A DNA stretch of 64,000 bases from Symsagittifera roscoffensis (Eukaryota > Xenacoelomorpha > Acoela > Convolutidae): positions 18,735,623 through 18,799,622 of the forward strand of contig NC_087065.1 in assembly GCF_963678635.1 (NCBI RefSeq), written 5' to 3'. A model generated the notes under the pieces. That model saw only the letters and a list, made by a program, of their open reading frames with translations, made no database searches and was not told where the DNA came from. Of the stretch, positions 36,205-46,481 are shown piece by piece. How positions within the stretch are numbered: the first letter of the stretch is position 1; each line of letters opens with the position of its first letter. Both the position numbers and the translations under genes were made by a program.

Positions 36205-36486
36205 AAGATGCTTTAATTGTGATCAACCCAATTTTACGCCGGAGCACCTTACTCAATGTCCGGCCAAAAATGCGACGTGTAATTTCTGCCGAAAAAAGGG
36301 ACATTACGAGAGAACTTGTCGGGGAAAGCGGAACAATCGGGAAAGACCGACAGTGGGACTAATCCAAAATCAGGAGGACATGGAAGCTAGTGAAATAGGC
36401 GACGCTGAGGATATTTATTCGCAACATGAGAATTCCGTAGGCTGGGTTAACACACCGGAAAAAGAAGCAACGATCATGGGATTCGG
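36205..36486 (+). pseudogene. gag: Nucleocapsid zinc knuckles, frameshifted
   Basis: In the frame after the gag stop, a first Cys/His motif CFNCDQPN...EHLTQC and a canonical second knuckle CNFCRKKGHYERTC (CX2CX4HX4C) are readable. This domain binds the RNA of the element. A stop near 36490 and a further shift separate it from the protease. Confidence 0.75.
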
Positions 36487-36870
36487 ATAGCTCAGGAGAT
36501 TATGTCGTCATGGCTATCAAATCTCGGAGAGAGACGGAATTGAAGGTAGCCGGCGCTCGATTACCAATCAAAGTAAATGGGAAGCAAACGAATGTCTGGA
36601 TAGATAGTGGATCACCGATTTCAATATTCACCATTGGAGAATTGAAACGGACATTGGGCACCGCAGACGTGAACGTGAAGGCACCAGCACCGGAGGACGA
36701 TGAGTTCAGGGATTACGGAAACAATCCTCTACGACTACTAGGACCGATGAATTTTCGTTGGAAACAAACGGATGGGTGACTAACGCGAATATAAGAGTGA
36801 TCAGAGGAAGCAGACCATCGATCATTGGAATAGACCTAATGCCAAATCTTGAATTGCAGATAGTGCAGAA
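36487..36870 (+). pseudogene. pol: Aspartic protease, frameshifted
   Basis: Reads DSDSSGDYVVM, then the catalytic loop WIDSGSPISIF (Asp in the DSG motif). A shift near 36760 moves to the frame with NIRVIRGSRPSIIGIDLMP, matching the second conserved part (normally ILGxDLL/M) of retropepsins. It would cleave the element polyprotein. The shift and the stop after KQTDG disable it. Confidence 0.75.
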
Positions 36871-37400
36871 GGCACCGGAGGAGAACGTGATGTCGGTGCA
36901 GGGAGAACAATCTAGGGTCGAAGCAACAGAGATGGAGGACTCATTAGACTCCTGGCATACGGTAGGACAAGCGATAAGCGAACGGAAACCAGGAGATGTT
37001 TATTTTTCTACTATGGATCTTACGTATGCGTACGGTCAATTACCTCTTAGCCAGGAAACGAGCGTTCAATGCAATTTTTCGCTGGTGGGAGGAAAATCAA
37101 CGGGCACGTATCGCTTTCAAACGGGGTTCTACGGCCTTACAACCATGCCAGCGGAATTTCAAAGAGTGATGATACGATCCTTTCGGAATTTCCGCAGGTG
37201 CACGCTTTTATTGATGACATTTTGGTGGTCACCAAAGGCACTGAAATTGAGCATATCTCGGCGGTCGAAAGAATCTTGCGGAAGTTAGATCGCGAGAATA
37301 TGTCGCTTAAACTTACTAAATGCAAATTTGCGCGAAAAGAATGTAAATTGTTTGGGGCATAAAATAACTTGTACCGGAATAACACCACTAATCCGAAAAA
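36870..37400 (+). pseudogene. pol: Reverse transcriptase, N-terminal part deleted
   Basis: Only about 130 nt separate the protease end from the palm motif YFSTMDLTYAYGQLPL, whereas the family has about 150 residues here; the first RT blocks are missing. GGKSTGTYRFQTGFYGLTTMPAEFQ follows. After a shift near 37190 the catalytic box FIDDILVV (37207-37230) is read, and after another near 37345 the thumb (GHKITCTGITP, LKSFMGSIH). A polymerase lacking blocks 1-2 cannot work, so this copy is non-autonomous. Confidence 0.85.
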
Positions 37401-39073
37401 CGGAACCAATCGAATCGCTAAAAGCACCAAAAACGGTGTCGCAGCTAAAATCCTTTATGGGTTCTATTCACAGCCTGCCCAAATACCTTCTAGCTCTCGC
37501 GGAATCATCAGCCTCGTTACGCCCTCTATTAAGCAGGAAAAACGAATATATTTGGAATAGTGAAAGTCAAGTATCGTTCAAAAATCTGAAAAAACAGGTG
37601 GCTAATATAGTAGAACTTCGGCACTTTGATATACATCGTGACACAAGAATCGTATGCGACGCTAGTCATAACGGGCTGGGAGCGGTTCTTGAGCAATTAA
37701 ATTCGGACGGCTGGAGGCCGATATCCTTCGCATCCCGGTACTTAAACGAGGCAGAAAAAAAATACTCTACGAATGAATTAGAAATGCTTGCAGTTGTGTG
37801 GGAGGCGGAATATTTCCGAAACTATGTGTTGGGGAGAACATTTGTAATTGTTACTGATCATAAAGCACTTGTATCATTGCTAAATGGGAACAACAAAAAG
37901 AACAAAACAATGCTCAGCAGATTAACCAGATGGTTAGATCGTCTTATACCGTTCGATTTTCAAGTCGAGCACAAACCCGGAGCAAAAATTGGACTCGCCG
38001 ATTACCTATCGAGGCACCCCAGCTTGGATGCTCAACCGGTTAGCACCTATGATAGTATGTTTACGGTGGCGAAAATTGGTAGAATTAGATCCGCCCTCGG
38101 ATTTGAAAAGGAAGCTTTCTCCAAAAATAGACTCGAGTCTCCACCGGTTACTAATAATAAATGCGTTTGTAGCATATCGAATAGAAAACAACCGGTAGAG
38201 GGTGAACGATCATGCGGTGAAAATTGGACCAATCACAGAGCGACGAATTACATTTCCGGCAGGTCAATTAAGTCTACTGGAAATTTAGTTGTGACTATTA
38301 TTGAAGCTGACTTTGGTTACTTAAATTCTTCAAATACAATCATTCAAAATTCAAAAAATAATTCAATTATGGAGAGAAAAATCAGAAAACTATTTGAACG
38401 ACACCCCAGCATTAGTAGTAGCGATGAAATAGAGGATATTGATCAGGATATGCAAGCGGTTACAACAGATGTTCGGAGCACTAAAACAAACACCATCATT
38501 TCCATTCCGTCGGTTTACCCTGGCGAAAGTTATCCACCGGTTAATCCGGAAAATAGAGTTATGTCCGTTATTCCGAGAAATTGCAAAGTGGTGAGTAAAC
38601 AAACCGCCCTTCCCGAATTGTTTAATCTTCGATTTATAGAATCACAATATAGTTCCGATCCACAATTACAAATCATTATCGAATTGATTAAATGTAAAGA
38701 CTCTCAGTTACACTCAAAAATTGCAGCGATAAGTAAGTACTATGCACAGTATACTCAGGACTTTCATGTAAGAGACGGATGCCTATGGATGGACGAGAGG
38801 CTAGTAATCCCTAACATCTTGCAAGCGGCGGTGAACAATAGGTTGGATTACTATCACCACGGCAAATCGAGTAAGTATGACGCGGCCAAAGACATCTGGT
38901 ACCCATATATGTTCCGTAGCTTAGCGACTATCGCCGGAAATTGCCAGGAATGCACATTAGCTGGTAAGAACTTGAAAAATATGTGTTCGAAAGTTGATAT
39001 AGGGAAAATACCTGAGCCGAAAGAACCGAATGAGTCGGTTCAACTGGATTTTTGGGGTCCATTAACTACTTGA
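37370..39073 (+). pseudogene. pol: RNase H, spacer and integrase zinc-binding domain
   Basis: A long open stretch. RT thumb; RNase H with CDASHNGLGAVLEQ, TNELEMLAVVW and VTDHKALVSLL (the three acidic residues of the family are visible) and the closing ADYLSRHP; a variable spacer; then an HHCC-like zinc-binding region (YYHHGKSS...CQECTLAGKNLK) and the first integrase motif QLDFWGPL with its catalytic Asp. The frame ends at 39073 and the integrase core continues one frame over. Confidence 0.85.
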
Positions 39074-40491
39074 AGGAGTCTAAAAAGTATGTTTTGGTGG
39101 CGGTGGATCGGTTTTCTTGTTGGCCATCGGCTATGGTCTGTAATTCGAACCGGTCGGATAAAATCATTAAATTTCTAAAAGCATACATTATTGCCCACGG
39201 AGTTCCGCGTCAAATTCGAGTTGACCAAGGAACAAAATTTATTTCCAAGGAGGTTCGGGCATATTGCCATAAACGAGGAATTGAGATTCTCATCTCGCCA
39301 GTTAACGATCATAGGGCAACAGGATGTGTTGATCGCACGATTGGCAGCATCAAGAGTTCAGTACTTACGTATGCGCGGGAGAATAAACCGGAACCCTTCG
39401 ATCGGATGGTTGAAAGAGCCCTCGGAGCTTTAAGATTTGCTAAAAACGCCACTCTTAACATAATACCATTCGAAGCGCACCACGGTCGGGAAGCTAACAC
39501 GGTTCTCAGAAATCTGACTAAAAAGCCTTCATTATGGAATCTAAATTGGGAAAATGTAATACGATCAAAATCTTCCTGTTTAGATGAACGAGACCCAAAC
39601 GCTCAAGCAATGCCGGAGCCCATGGATACAAACTGGGGAGTCCGATCTGACACAGATTGCAATCGGAAAAATAGGCGACATCCACTGAAATTGGCCGAGG
39701 ACCAAGCTGCTAACCAGGATGATGAGCCTGGAATTGTGCGATCACCAAATGACCCAGCCGAAATACCACCGGCAGTCGTAATGCAGAAGACCCGGGACCG
39801 GAATATGAATAGGTATAGACCATTAAAATCCAGTACAGTTAATCAAACTGAACATACTATTAAAATGAGTAATGGTGCTGTGCTTAGAAAATCAGGAGTA
39901 GCACTCAAGAAAGCAAAACTTCCGAAAAAACGGGCGCCGCGACAAATCGTTGCACCACCAACGCCGTGGGATCTAAAATGGAAGTTACTAACGAGTAGTA
40001 ATCAACCGGGCAGTTTAAAAGGCACCACGGGAACTTTTCACAGCACCATGGGGCAAAGATCACGATTCCAAAATTTGGAAATCGCAGAAGACTCGGAATC
40101 AGACGCGGAGGACTATTTACGGCTAAGCACAACTAAACAAGATGTTAAACCGACAAGTGGGGAAGCAAAAGTTGGAGAAGATGGACAAGGAACATCTAGT
40201 GGGGGACAGGACCAAGTTCAATCCAAAACCATCACAACCCGTCCAAGCAATTATGAGACGGCAACGGAGTATACGTTGGCACGTGAAAAAGAGATCGGAA
40301 ATAACCGGGGGAGAGAAAATACTGAAGGAATCATACCACAAGAGACGGAGCGCGAGGCAGAACAAATTCGAGCAACCGGGGGGAAAAGCGGGGTCGGAAA
40401 CAACGACTTGTTTCCTATTCAAGCCAAGATTCGGCTAGTTCATTCGACGAAACCAGTTCAAGACGGTCGGGCAGAAAACGAACAGCAGTGA
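39052..40491 (+). pseudogene. pol: Integrase core and C-terminal tail
   Basis: Continues the integrase after a shift at about 39060: KYVLVAVDRFSCWPSA, then the second catalytic Asp in IRVDQGTKF. The third acidic position, normally Glu in a GxVER motif, reads GCVDR, so the family Glu is Asp here. The C-terminal 300 residues (from about 39600) are charged, low-complexity sequence without a chromodomain. No envelope-like frame follows. Confidence 0.8.
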
Positions 40492-40791
40492 CTAAGATGG
40501 GGGCAGTCATGATTGATAACATTCAAAAGACGGATAAGTCGGGAGCAAAATGAAGAAAAAGAGTAGAAAGAGTATGAGTAACAAACTTACAAAAATAAAC
40601 TTACAAAACTTTATAACATGTGGAGGTCCAGGGAGAGGGCTTGCTGTGCAACGGCAAAAACTCAAAAGTTTACGTTTCAAAATGTTGTGGTAGTTGATTG
40701 ACAAGACTCTAGTTGAAACTTGTTATTAATCCTATTGATTTATTGATAACAGCATTACATTGGATAAGTTAATTAGAGTCATGAATTTTAC

Positions 40792-40804
40792 AAAGAGGGA
40801 AAGG
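40792..40804 (+). promoter_or_regulatory. Polypurine tract
   Basis: AAAGAGGGAAAGG directly before the 3' LTR; the expected primer for plus-strand DNA synthesis. Confidence 0.8.
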
Positions 40805-41008
40805 TCGTAGTATCTAAATTTAGTTCATGTTCCATTTCTAGTTGTGCTACTTATTTCATTTATCTGTCTGGCGCTAACTGGTGTTTAACCTTCGGAATTT
40901 GTCTGTCACCTTTGGATGACCGCCAATTTATTGTCTCCGACTAACTTTCTAACATACGGTTAGTTATCTTACTGGATCAATTTAAACTACCGAAACCGTA
41001 TTTTCACA
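40805..41008 (+). repeat. 3' LTR
   Basis: 204 bp, TCGTAGTATCTAAATTTAG to CCGTATTTTCACA. See the 5' LTR for identity. Confidence 0.9.
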
Positions 41009-41186
41009 AGGTTGTGAATCTTCATAGAAGGTTGAAAAGAGTCTTGCCTTAGAATTGTTTAGAAGGAGACCCCTTTGCGTAAAATATTCCAATTCATTCC
41101 TCGGAAACTCCTTCATCCTTAAGTATATTGATAATCTACGATTAGTTCTTTGTAGTCTATAAAAAATGTGCTATATTTATTTCTAG

Positions 41187-41505
41187 AGAATCGGTGTCAA
41201 TTTCAGTTCGTTTTGCGAGCTTTTTTTAGTGATGCATGTAATTGTTCCTTCACTATTTTATTGTGCCGGCAATATCTTGAAGTGAGAAGGAACATAGAAC
41301 TGGAAAAATATTTGTAGAAAAATTAATACTTTTTATTTTTTGCTTTCTAACTTTCAGGCTGGAACATTCTGCGCTACTTGCGCACCAATCGTGCTACTTG
41401 CGCACCAATCGTGCTACTTGCGCACCAATTGTCTATGTATTTTTGATATACCCCAGAAATGAGCTATCTGATCACTATAAGAGTAGACTTTATGAATCAA
41501 TTTAG
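41187..41505 (+). CDS. Candidate two-exon gene fragment containing a 20-bp minisatellite
   Basis: Exon 41187-41281 follows an acceptor (TATTTATTTCTAG) and ends at a good donor (GTGAGA at 41282). A 76-nt intron ends in a long pyrimidine tract and CTTTCAG (41357). In the frame starting AGA ATC the exon reads RIGVNFSSFCELF... and joins through a split AA|G codon to LEHSALLAHQ..., running to TAG at 41503-41505. A second frame is also open across both exons, so the frame is not certain. Exon 2 holds three 20-bp repeats (41371-41430). Any upstream exons would be separated from it by the LTR element. Product unknown. Confidence 0.4.
41371..41430 (+). repeat. 20-bp minisatellite, three copies
   Basis: G(C/T)GCTACTTGCGCACCAAT(C/T) three times with only one- or two-base differences. 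Confidence 0.95.
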
Positions 41506-43437
41506 AACTCATTCCAGTCCAGAGCATTTTTGCTATGCTTTTCAAAACTTATACCAAACTAAGCCGAAATTGTAAAAAATTAAAGATGACTAAAACTCTG
41601 CATAAACCAAACTTTAAGAAAAGTCTGTGAACGTGCGTGCCGATGATTAATTTTTGTCCTTTTTTTACTCGTTTTTTTGTTTTATTTTAAGCAAATGAAA
41701 ATTTTGAAATAGCAGCAGATCAAGGAGCACCACCAAAGATTGAACTCCGTTGAAAAATTGCATGTGATTTAGACAGAAATATTTCGATTCATGATCGTAA
41801 CTCATTTTTTTGCAGAAAAAGAGATAATAAATGCTAAGGGTGATTGTTTTTATTCCATTCAAAATTACAAAGAAACGTTTGACAGCCTGGGGTTAGTACC
41901 TCGAATTTTCGTATTCCCAGGCGGGCAAGCTTGTACTAGACAAAGTGCAATTAGTAAGATTTCATTCAATTTATGATAGCTTTAATTTGCAATTTATTTA
42001 TGCGTGGCGGTTTATCCCGTTCTCATAATCGTACCACATAAAACTGAAGCAATCTAAAATGGTCATATGATTTCCGTATACGACTCAAAGTTAAGCCTTA
42101 TTATTTGATATTGACAAACCAAAATTTGGTGGTGTTCATTTTTTTAAACTGAAATCTAATTGAGGTCATTTATTGGGCAGTCGGAACGTTCAGTGCTTCA
42201 CCTTATTATACAAGTGTTCTGACTACACCATTAATGGTTTTCCACTTTTTTCTTTTATCTTATTTTCCATTTTTTATAGAAAAATTTTTTTTCATTTTGC
42301 TTTTTTTGAATTCAAAAACGATCGGTTTTACAAAACTTTTAGAGTAATTGTAATAATATATGAAGTTTTTTTCGCTTTGAGGAGATTTTTTATAAACTCA
42401 AAAATACATGAAATTGATCTCTATAAAAAAAAAGTGTATCCCTTCCAAGTGTTGGATGTTTCCTGATTACTTACAACTTCTGCAATTGGGACAAAAAATC
42501 CTGATCATTCTAAGCACGCATTCTGCTTATACTAAAAAAAACTCAGCCTTCTGTTGGCAACGAATGTAATAAGTTTAGGGCATAACGTCTATTCATGTAC
42601 TTTCTGATGAATTTCAGATCAATGGTCCTGAACTTACGTCCAGAGAAATATATTATATCATATCTGTAGCCTTGAAAATTTGAAAAAAAAAAGATATACT
42701 TCTCCTTTCGAAGTTTCAAGAGCACCGATAACATATTTGCATAGAAAACGGTTCATATAAAACTTGTTTCAAATGATCGAGCAGGCTTAAAACTGAACAT
42801 TGACAATGGGCAGTCTGAAAAAACGAGGCATTATTTCGGAGCGTCTTTGCCAAAAAATATATTCAAAAAACTGCAAAAACAACAAATAAAACTATAAAAA
42901 ATTAGAGGTTTTTATAATGCGTCTTATAGAATTATTCGTACCAAAAGACTCTGAGGTCGGCTTCAAAATCTTCAGCATAAAATCGTTTCATTTGATAGGG
43001 AGGTTTTTCTGTTCAGTCCAAATTGTGAAAGATTTTGCTAAGCTTTACTTACTGTTATTGAGAAAAATAGCATCACAACTGAAAACTAAAAAAGACGTTA
43101 CTTTGAAAAGAAAAGAGTCTGTTCAGACAAAATTTTGCATGAAAAAAAGAACACTAAGTTGTAATATTTCTGAATACCCCAGTAGGACAGTAGAAAAAAA
43201 TACAGAAAAACAATGCTATGATAAACGACTAAGGCTTAAATTGCAGACTTATTAAATTTTTTTGATTAGGAAGGAATGCAGTTTGAGGAATTATCTAAGC
43301 AAAAATTATGAACACACTTATTCAAAAACAAACTTTTCGTCCCTATATCTTCAATTACTTCCGCTGTAATTTCAGAAAAAAAAACTAAAAACCAATTTAA
43401 AACTGAGAAATTAAGAAAAAAAGTTTCTTTTGCTATG
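41506..43437. other. Interval with repeat fragments and one chance-length frame
   Basis: 42172-42235 matches the end of the TTGTTCCGAC family (GGGCAGTCGGAACGTTCAG). 42543-42610 and 43740-43800 share CAGCCTTCTGTTGGCAA(C/T)GAATGT, a further dispersed repeat. An ATG-started 112-codon frame at 42917-43255 (MRLIELFVPKDSEV…) has no recognised domain; about one frame this long is expected by chance in 64 kb of this composition, so I leave it as unproven. Confidence 0.35.
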
Positions 43438-43565
43438 CAGGGGCAGATCTACGATTTTCTAGAGGTGGGGTGTTGGGATTTTCAAAAAAATTTTGGAAAA
43501 TGTTTCCAGCTTTTTTAGGTCGACCAAACTAATTTTCCAAGCCCCCTTGCGCCCCTCCCCTCTTA
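43438..43565. repeat. CAGGGG-family fragment
   Basis: GCAGGGGCAGATCTACGATTTTCTAGAGGTGGGG at the left and a GCGCCCCTCCCC-containing right side. Non-coding. Confidence 0.45.
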
Positions 43566-44715
43566 GTTTCTGAGACGGAAGAATCCGCCTTTTACACGTG
43601 TTAAAAACCCATTTTTTTGGATGCTAAGAAAGTTCTCCATAAATGGCTTAATAAAAAATTGCAACATAAAATTTTCAAGATAGATAAAACATGATAAAAG
43701 AAATCACACATTCTTCTTATATTCAATAAACAAAACTGACAAAATCAGCCTTCTGTTGGCAATGAATGTGATATTTTCAAGGTGTAACGTCCATACATCT
43801 CCTTTCTAATTGGTTACTTTTTCTTGTTGTGACCACGCGTGGTTACAGTTAAAAAATTACAAGAATTGTAGTAAAAGGACGCAACTAGCGTTTTGCCGTG
43901 TAAAATTTTTGTCTAACACTCAAAAATAACCACTCAGACGACAAACACCGAATATTACACTTCATGAGTTAGTGTTTCAAAAACACAAATGGGTCATTAA
44001 TGTGTGTCACAAATGTGTCATTGACAGTTTTCTTTGCTTGCAATCCTATATTTTCTTATTTGCAAAAAAGCCATTTTTCTCCTCAGTAATGAAAAAAGAT
44101 TCTATTGGCTGGTACTATCTCATTTGCCCAAAATAACCTAAAATTTTTTCATAATTCAGACTGCTTCATATAAATTATCAATCTTTCCATGTTAATTAGC
44201 CTTATTTAAACCTAATTGTTAGAATTAATTGTTTTCCACGCAGATTTCTTCTTGTTTTCCCCGCAGAATCAGGTACTACAAATGATTTAGGGAATAGGTC
44301 GATTACAAATCTTTCAGTCGTGACTCAAACGACATAAAAAAATCGAAAACGTTATCGTAGTATCGAGAAAAATTAGTTTAAACTTTTTTGATTTTCAGTC
44401 TAAAGTCGAGCAAGTAATGCGACCGAGCAGGCACTCAAAAACACATTTTTGCATAATTTAGGCCATGAGTTCTTACTTTTTTTTGAACTCCATTTGGAAG
44501 TTTTTAAAAAATGAAAAAAAAATTTTGCAAGAAAATGTGAAAATTTTTTGAATGCTATAAAAAGAATTTTGTGTTCTTTTCTACAAACTCTGCGTATGTT
44601 ACCGTGACTATCGAATATTCGTATGTTACAGTTTTTTGTTCAGATCTTTTTCTTCACACTAAGTTGAAAAAAACGACACGATTATAAAAAAAACCTTTAA
44701 TTTGTATTATTTTAG
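43566..44715. other. Non-coding interval with a dispersed repeat
   Basis: 44310-44460 matches 14460-14610 as described there. Nothing else is recognised. Confidence 0.4.
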
Positions 44716-45191
44716 ACATTGCTTGGAACATTCTGAGCTACTTTTACAAAAGCCGGCTCTCCATGCTTTTCGAATACGGTGTCTTTAAAACTAAAAGAGA
44801 AATGATGATAAGTTTAAACAACTTTGAACGAAACAAAAAAGTTTAGAGGTCTGCTTTACAAGGAGCATAGAAGCTTCAGACTCTAAGAAAACAAAAAAAA
44901 ACAAATCTGCCGTTCTTTTAGTAAATTAGTTGAAAAAACAATAGCATAAAAATTTGTAATAACTAACAGATTTTTGAAATTGCAGCCAAATGCTTCTTGA
45001 ATTTGTCTGAAAACCGAAAACATACAGACCAGATCATCTCAACACTGAGAAAACTTTTTGAAAATTCATTTATAAATCCGAAAAACAACCTGAAGGGCTT
45101 TGAAATAACACCACACTGGACCCGCGCTGAGCCTTCTTTGACATATTCAAAATTGTCGCAAAAATCCTGCCGATTTGAACTTTTCAAATAG
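44716..45191 (+). CDS. Candidate 3' end of a spliced gene, two exons
   Basis: The last exon, 44986-45191, follows TTGAAATTGCAG and reads without a break KCFLNLSENRKHTDQI...FEITPHWTRAEP...CRFELFK to TAG; its codon use is less AT-biased than the surroundings. An upstream exon, 44716-44811 (acceptor TATTATTTTAG), can read AWNILSYFYKSRLSMLFEYG…KREMM and joins in phase through a donor AA|GTTTAAAC, but this donor is weak, and its start resembles 41358-41390. AATAAA is found about 265 nt after the stop. No domain is recognised. The last exon is better supported than the first. Confidence 0.4.
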
Positions 45192-46398
45192 TCAGTAATG
45201 AGTAGATAATTTTGCTGCGACATTTTCATGTGTTTTAAGGTATGCTATACTGTTTCCTCTCATTGTCGAGCAAGCGAGGTCATCTTGCAAGATTTTGCAA
45301 CAACCTTGAAAGATTATTAAAAAAATGCAACTCTACAAAACGTTTGGCAAGAATCTTGAAGACGTTTTTCTCACGTTTCTTGAGAAAAAAGAAAAATTTT
45401 ACACGCAAAGACAACCTGCAGTCTTTGCGTAGGAAGTGAAGTGGCAACATTAAGGTAATAAAATTGAGTCAACAGAAAAGAAAAAGGGACAGTGTAACCA
45501 TTCAATATATGCACATAATTTCATTTTCACTTTTTTTTCATTTGGCGAAGAAAAAAAACCAAAATATGTTTTCCAGAATCTTAATTCAAAACGCATATTT
45601 TATAAACAAAACCTGATCTATTTTATATTACGAAAACGGAAAAATGAGCATATAATTGAACTTTTTTGAAACATGCCTAGCCTAATTTTTTATCCGAACT
45701 TAAACTCTTTGTGACCGTAATCGAATTGGATCTCCAAAATTTTCATACTAGGTTATCTTGCAAGATATTGAACGAATCTTGCTAGATTCTTTCAAAATAG
45801 TTCACGATTGCCTTGTATGAAAAAATTGTTCACAAATTTTTTCTGAGTGCCAGAAAAACTCTTGCAAGTTAATCTCCATCCTGCAGGGTTTTGCTAAATA
45901 GCCCTCACTTGCAAGTATCTTGCCAGGTTCCAGGTTTTGCCATACTACCTTCCTTGATCGACTAAGGTCTGCTGATTGCTCTCCTGAAGTTCTTATCTGT
46001 AAGAAAAGGTTAATTTCTGACAGTGGTTGTAAACTCTACAAGATTACTGCGTGAATCAATTTCAAATTTCTATTCAAAATTTACTCAGGCTATCTCTTTA
46101 TCTCAAGGCGCGTAGATAAAAAGTTAAGGAAAAATTGAATTAATTGCCCAAGTAAATTTTCAATTGAGAAAAAAGCGGATCGTTACATCTAAAATCGTCT
46201 TTTAAATTTTCATTTTCTTACAAAAAAGAAGACAAATCTAAAAATTTACTCACACGAATATCAAACAGGCGTCTTTGCAAAGTTACTTTTATTGAAAGTA
46301 ACTGAGGATTAGTAAGTTTAAACTTATTTAAATTCAGGGCATGTTCAAGCGTCGATATTAGCAATAATACTTAGTGGAAGGCAAGTGACTATTACTGA
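45192..46398. other. Non-coding interval
   Basis: No gene is supported. It contains two copies of the perfect 12-bp palindrome ATCTTGCAAGAT (45282-45293, 45755-45766) and related CTTGCAAG text. Confidence 0.4.
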
Positions 46399-46441
46399 AT
46401 AATAATAATAATAATAAACAAGGATTTAGACATAAAGCCAT

Positions 46442-46457
46442 GGGGCTAAAATGCCCC
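46442..46457 (-). promoter_or_regulatory. 3' hairpin of the LINE
   Basis: GGGGCATTTTAGCCCC forms a 5-bp GC stem with a 6-nt loop about 25 nt before the (TTA)n tail. LINE reverse transcriptases of the L2/CR1-type groups often recognise such a 3' structure; the role here is inferred. Confidence 0.55.
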
Positions 46458-46481
46458 ACGTTGGGAGTTTTAAACTGAGTT

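Larger units (their letters stand above)
35190..41008 (+). mobile_element. Ty3/gypsy-type LTR retrotransposon, decayed
   Basis: About 5.8 kb: 5' LTR, primer-binding site, gag, protease, reverse transcriptase, RNase H, integrase, polypurine tract and 3' LTR, in the order typical of Ty3/gypsy (integrase after RNase H). The coding part is broken by several frameshifts and stops and by loss of the first part of reverse transcriptase. The two LTRs differ at about 8 of 204 positions, so insertion is fairly old. I see no simple 4-6-bp target duplication. The element separates the old duplication on its left from the candidate gene on its right. Confidence 0.95.

Noticed and set aside
41371-41430. 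Three spaced-looking repeats, CRISPR-like
   Set aside because: Units are directly adjacent 20-mers without spacers, in an animal genome.
42917-43255. ATG-started 112-codon frame
   Set aside because: Not fully excluded, but about one such frame is expected by chance in 64 kb at this base composition and no family is recognised.
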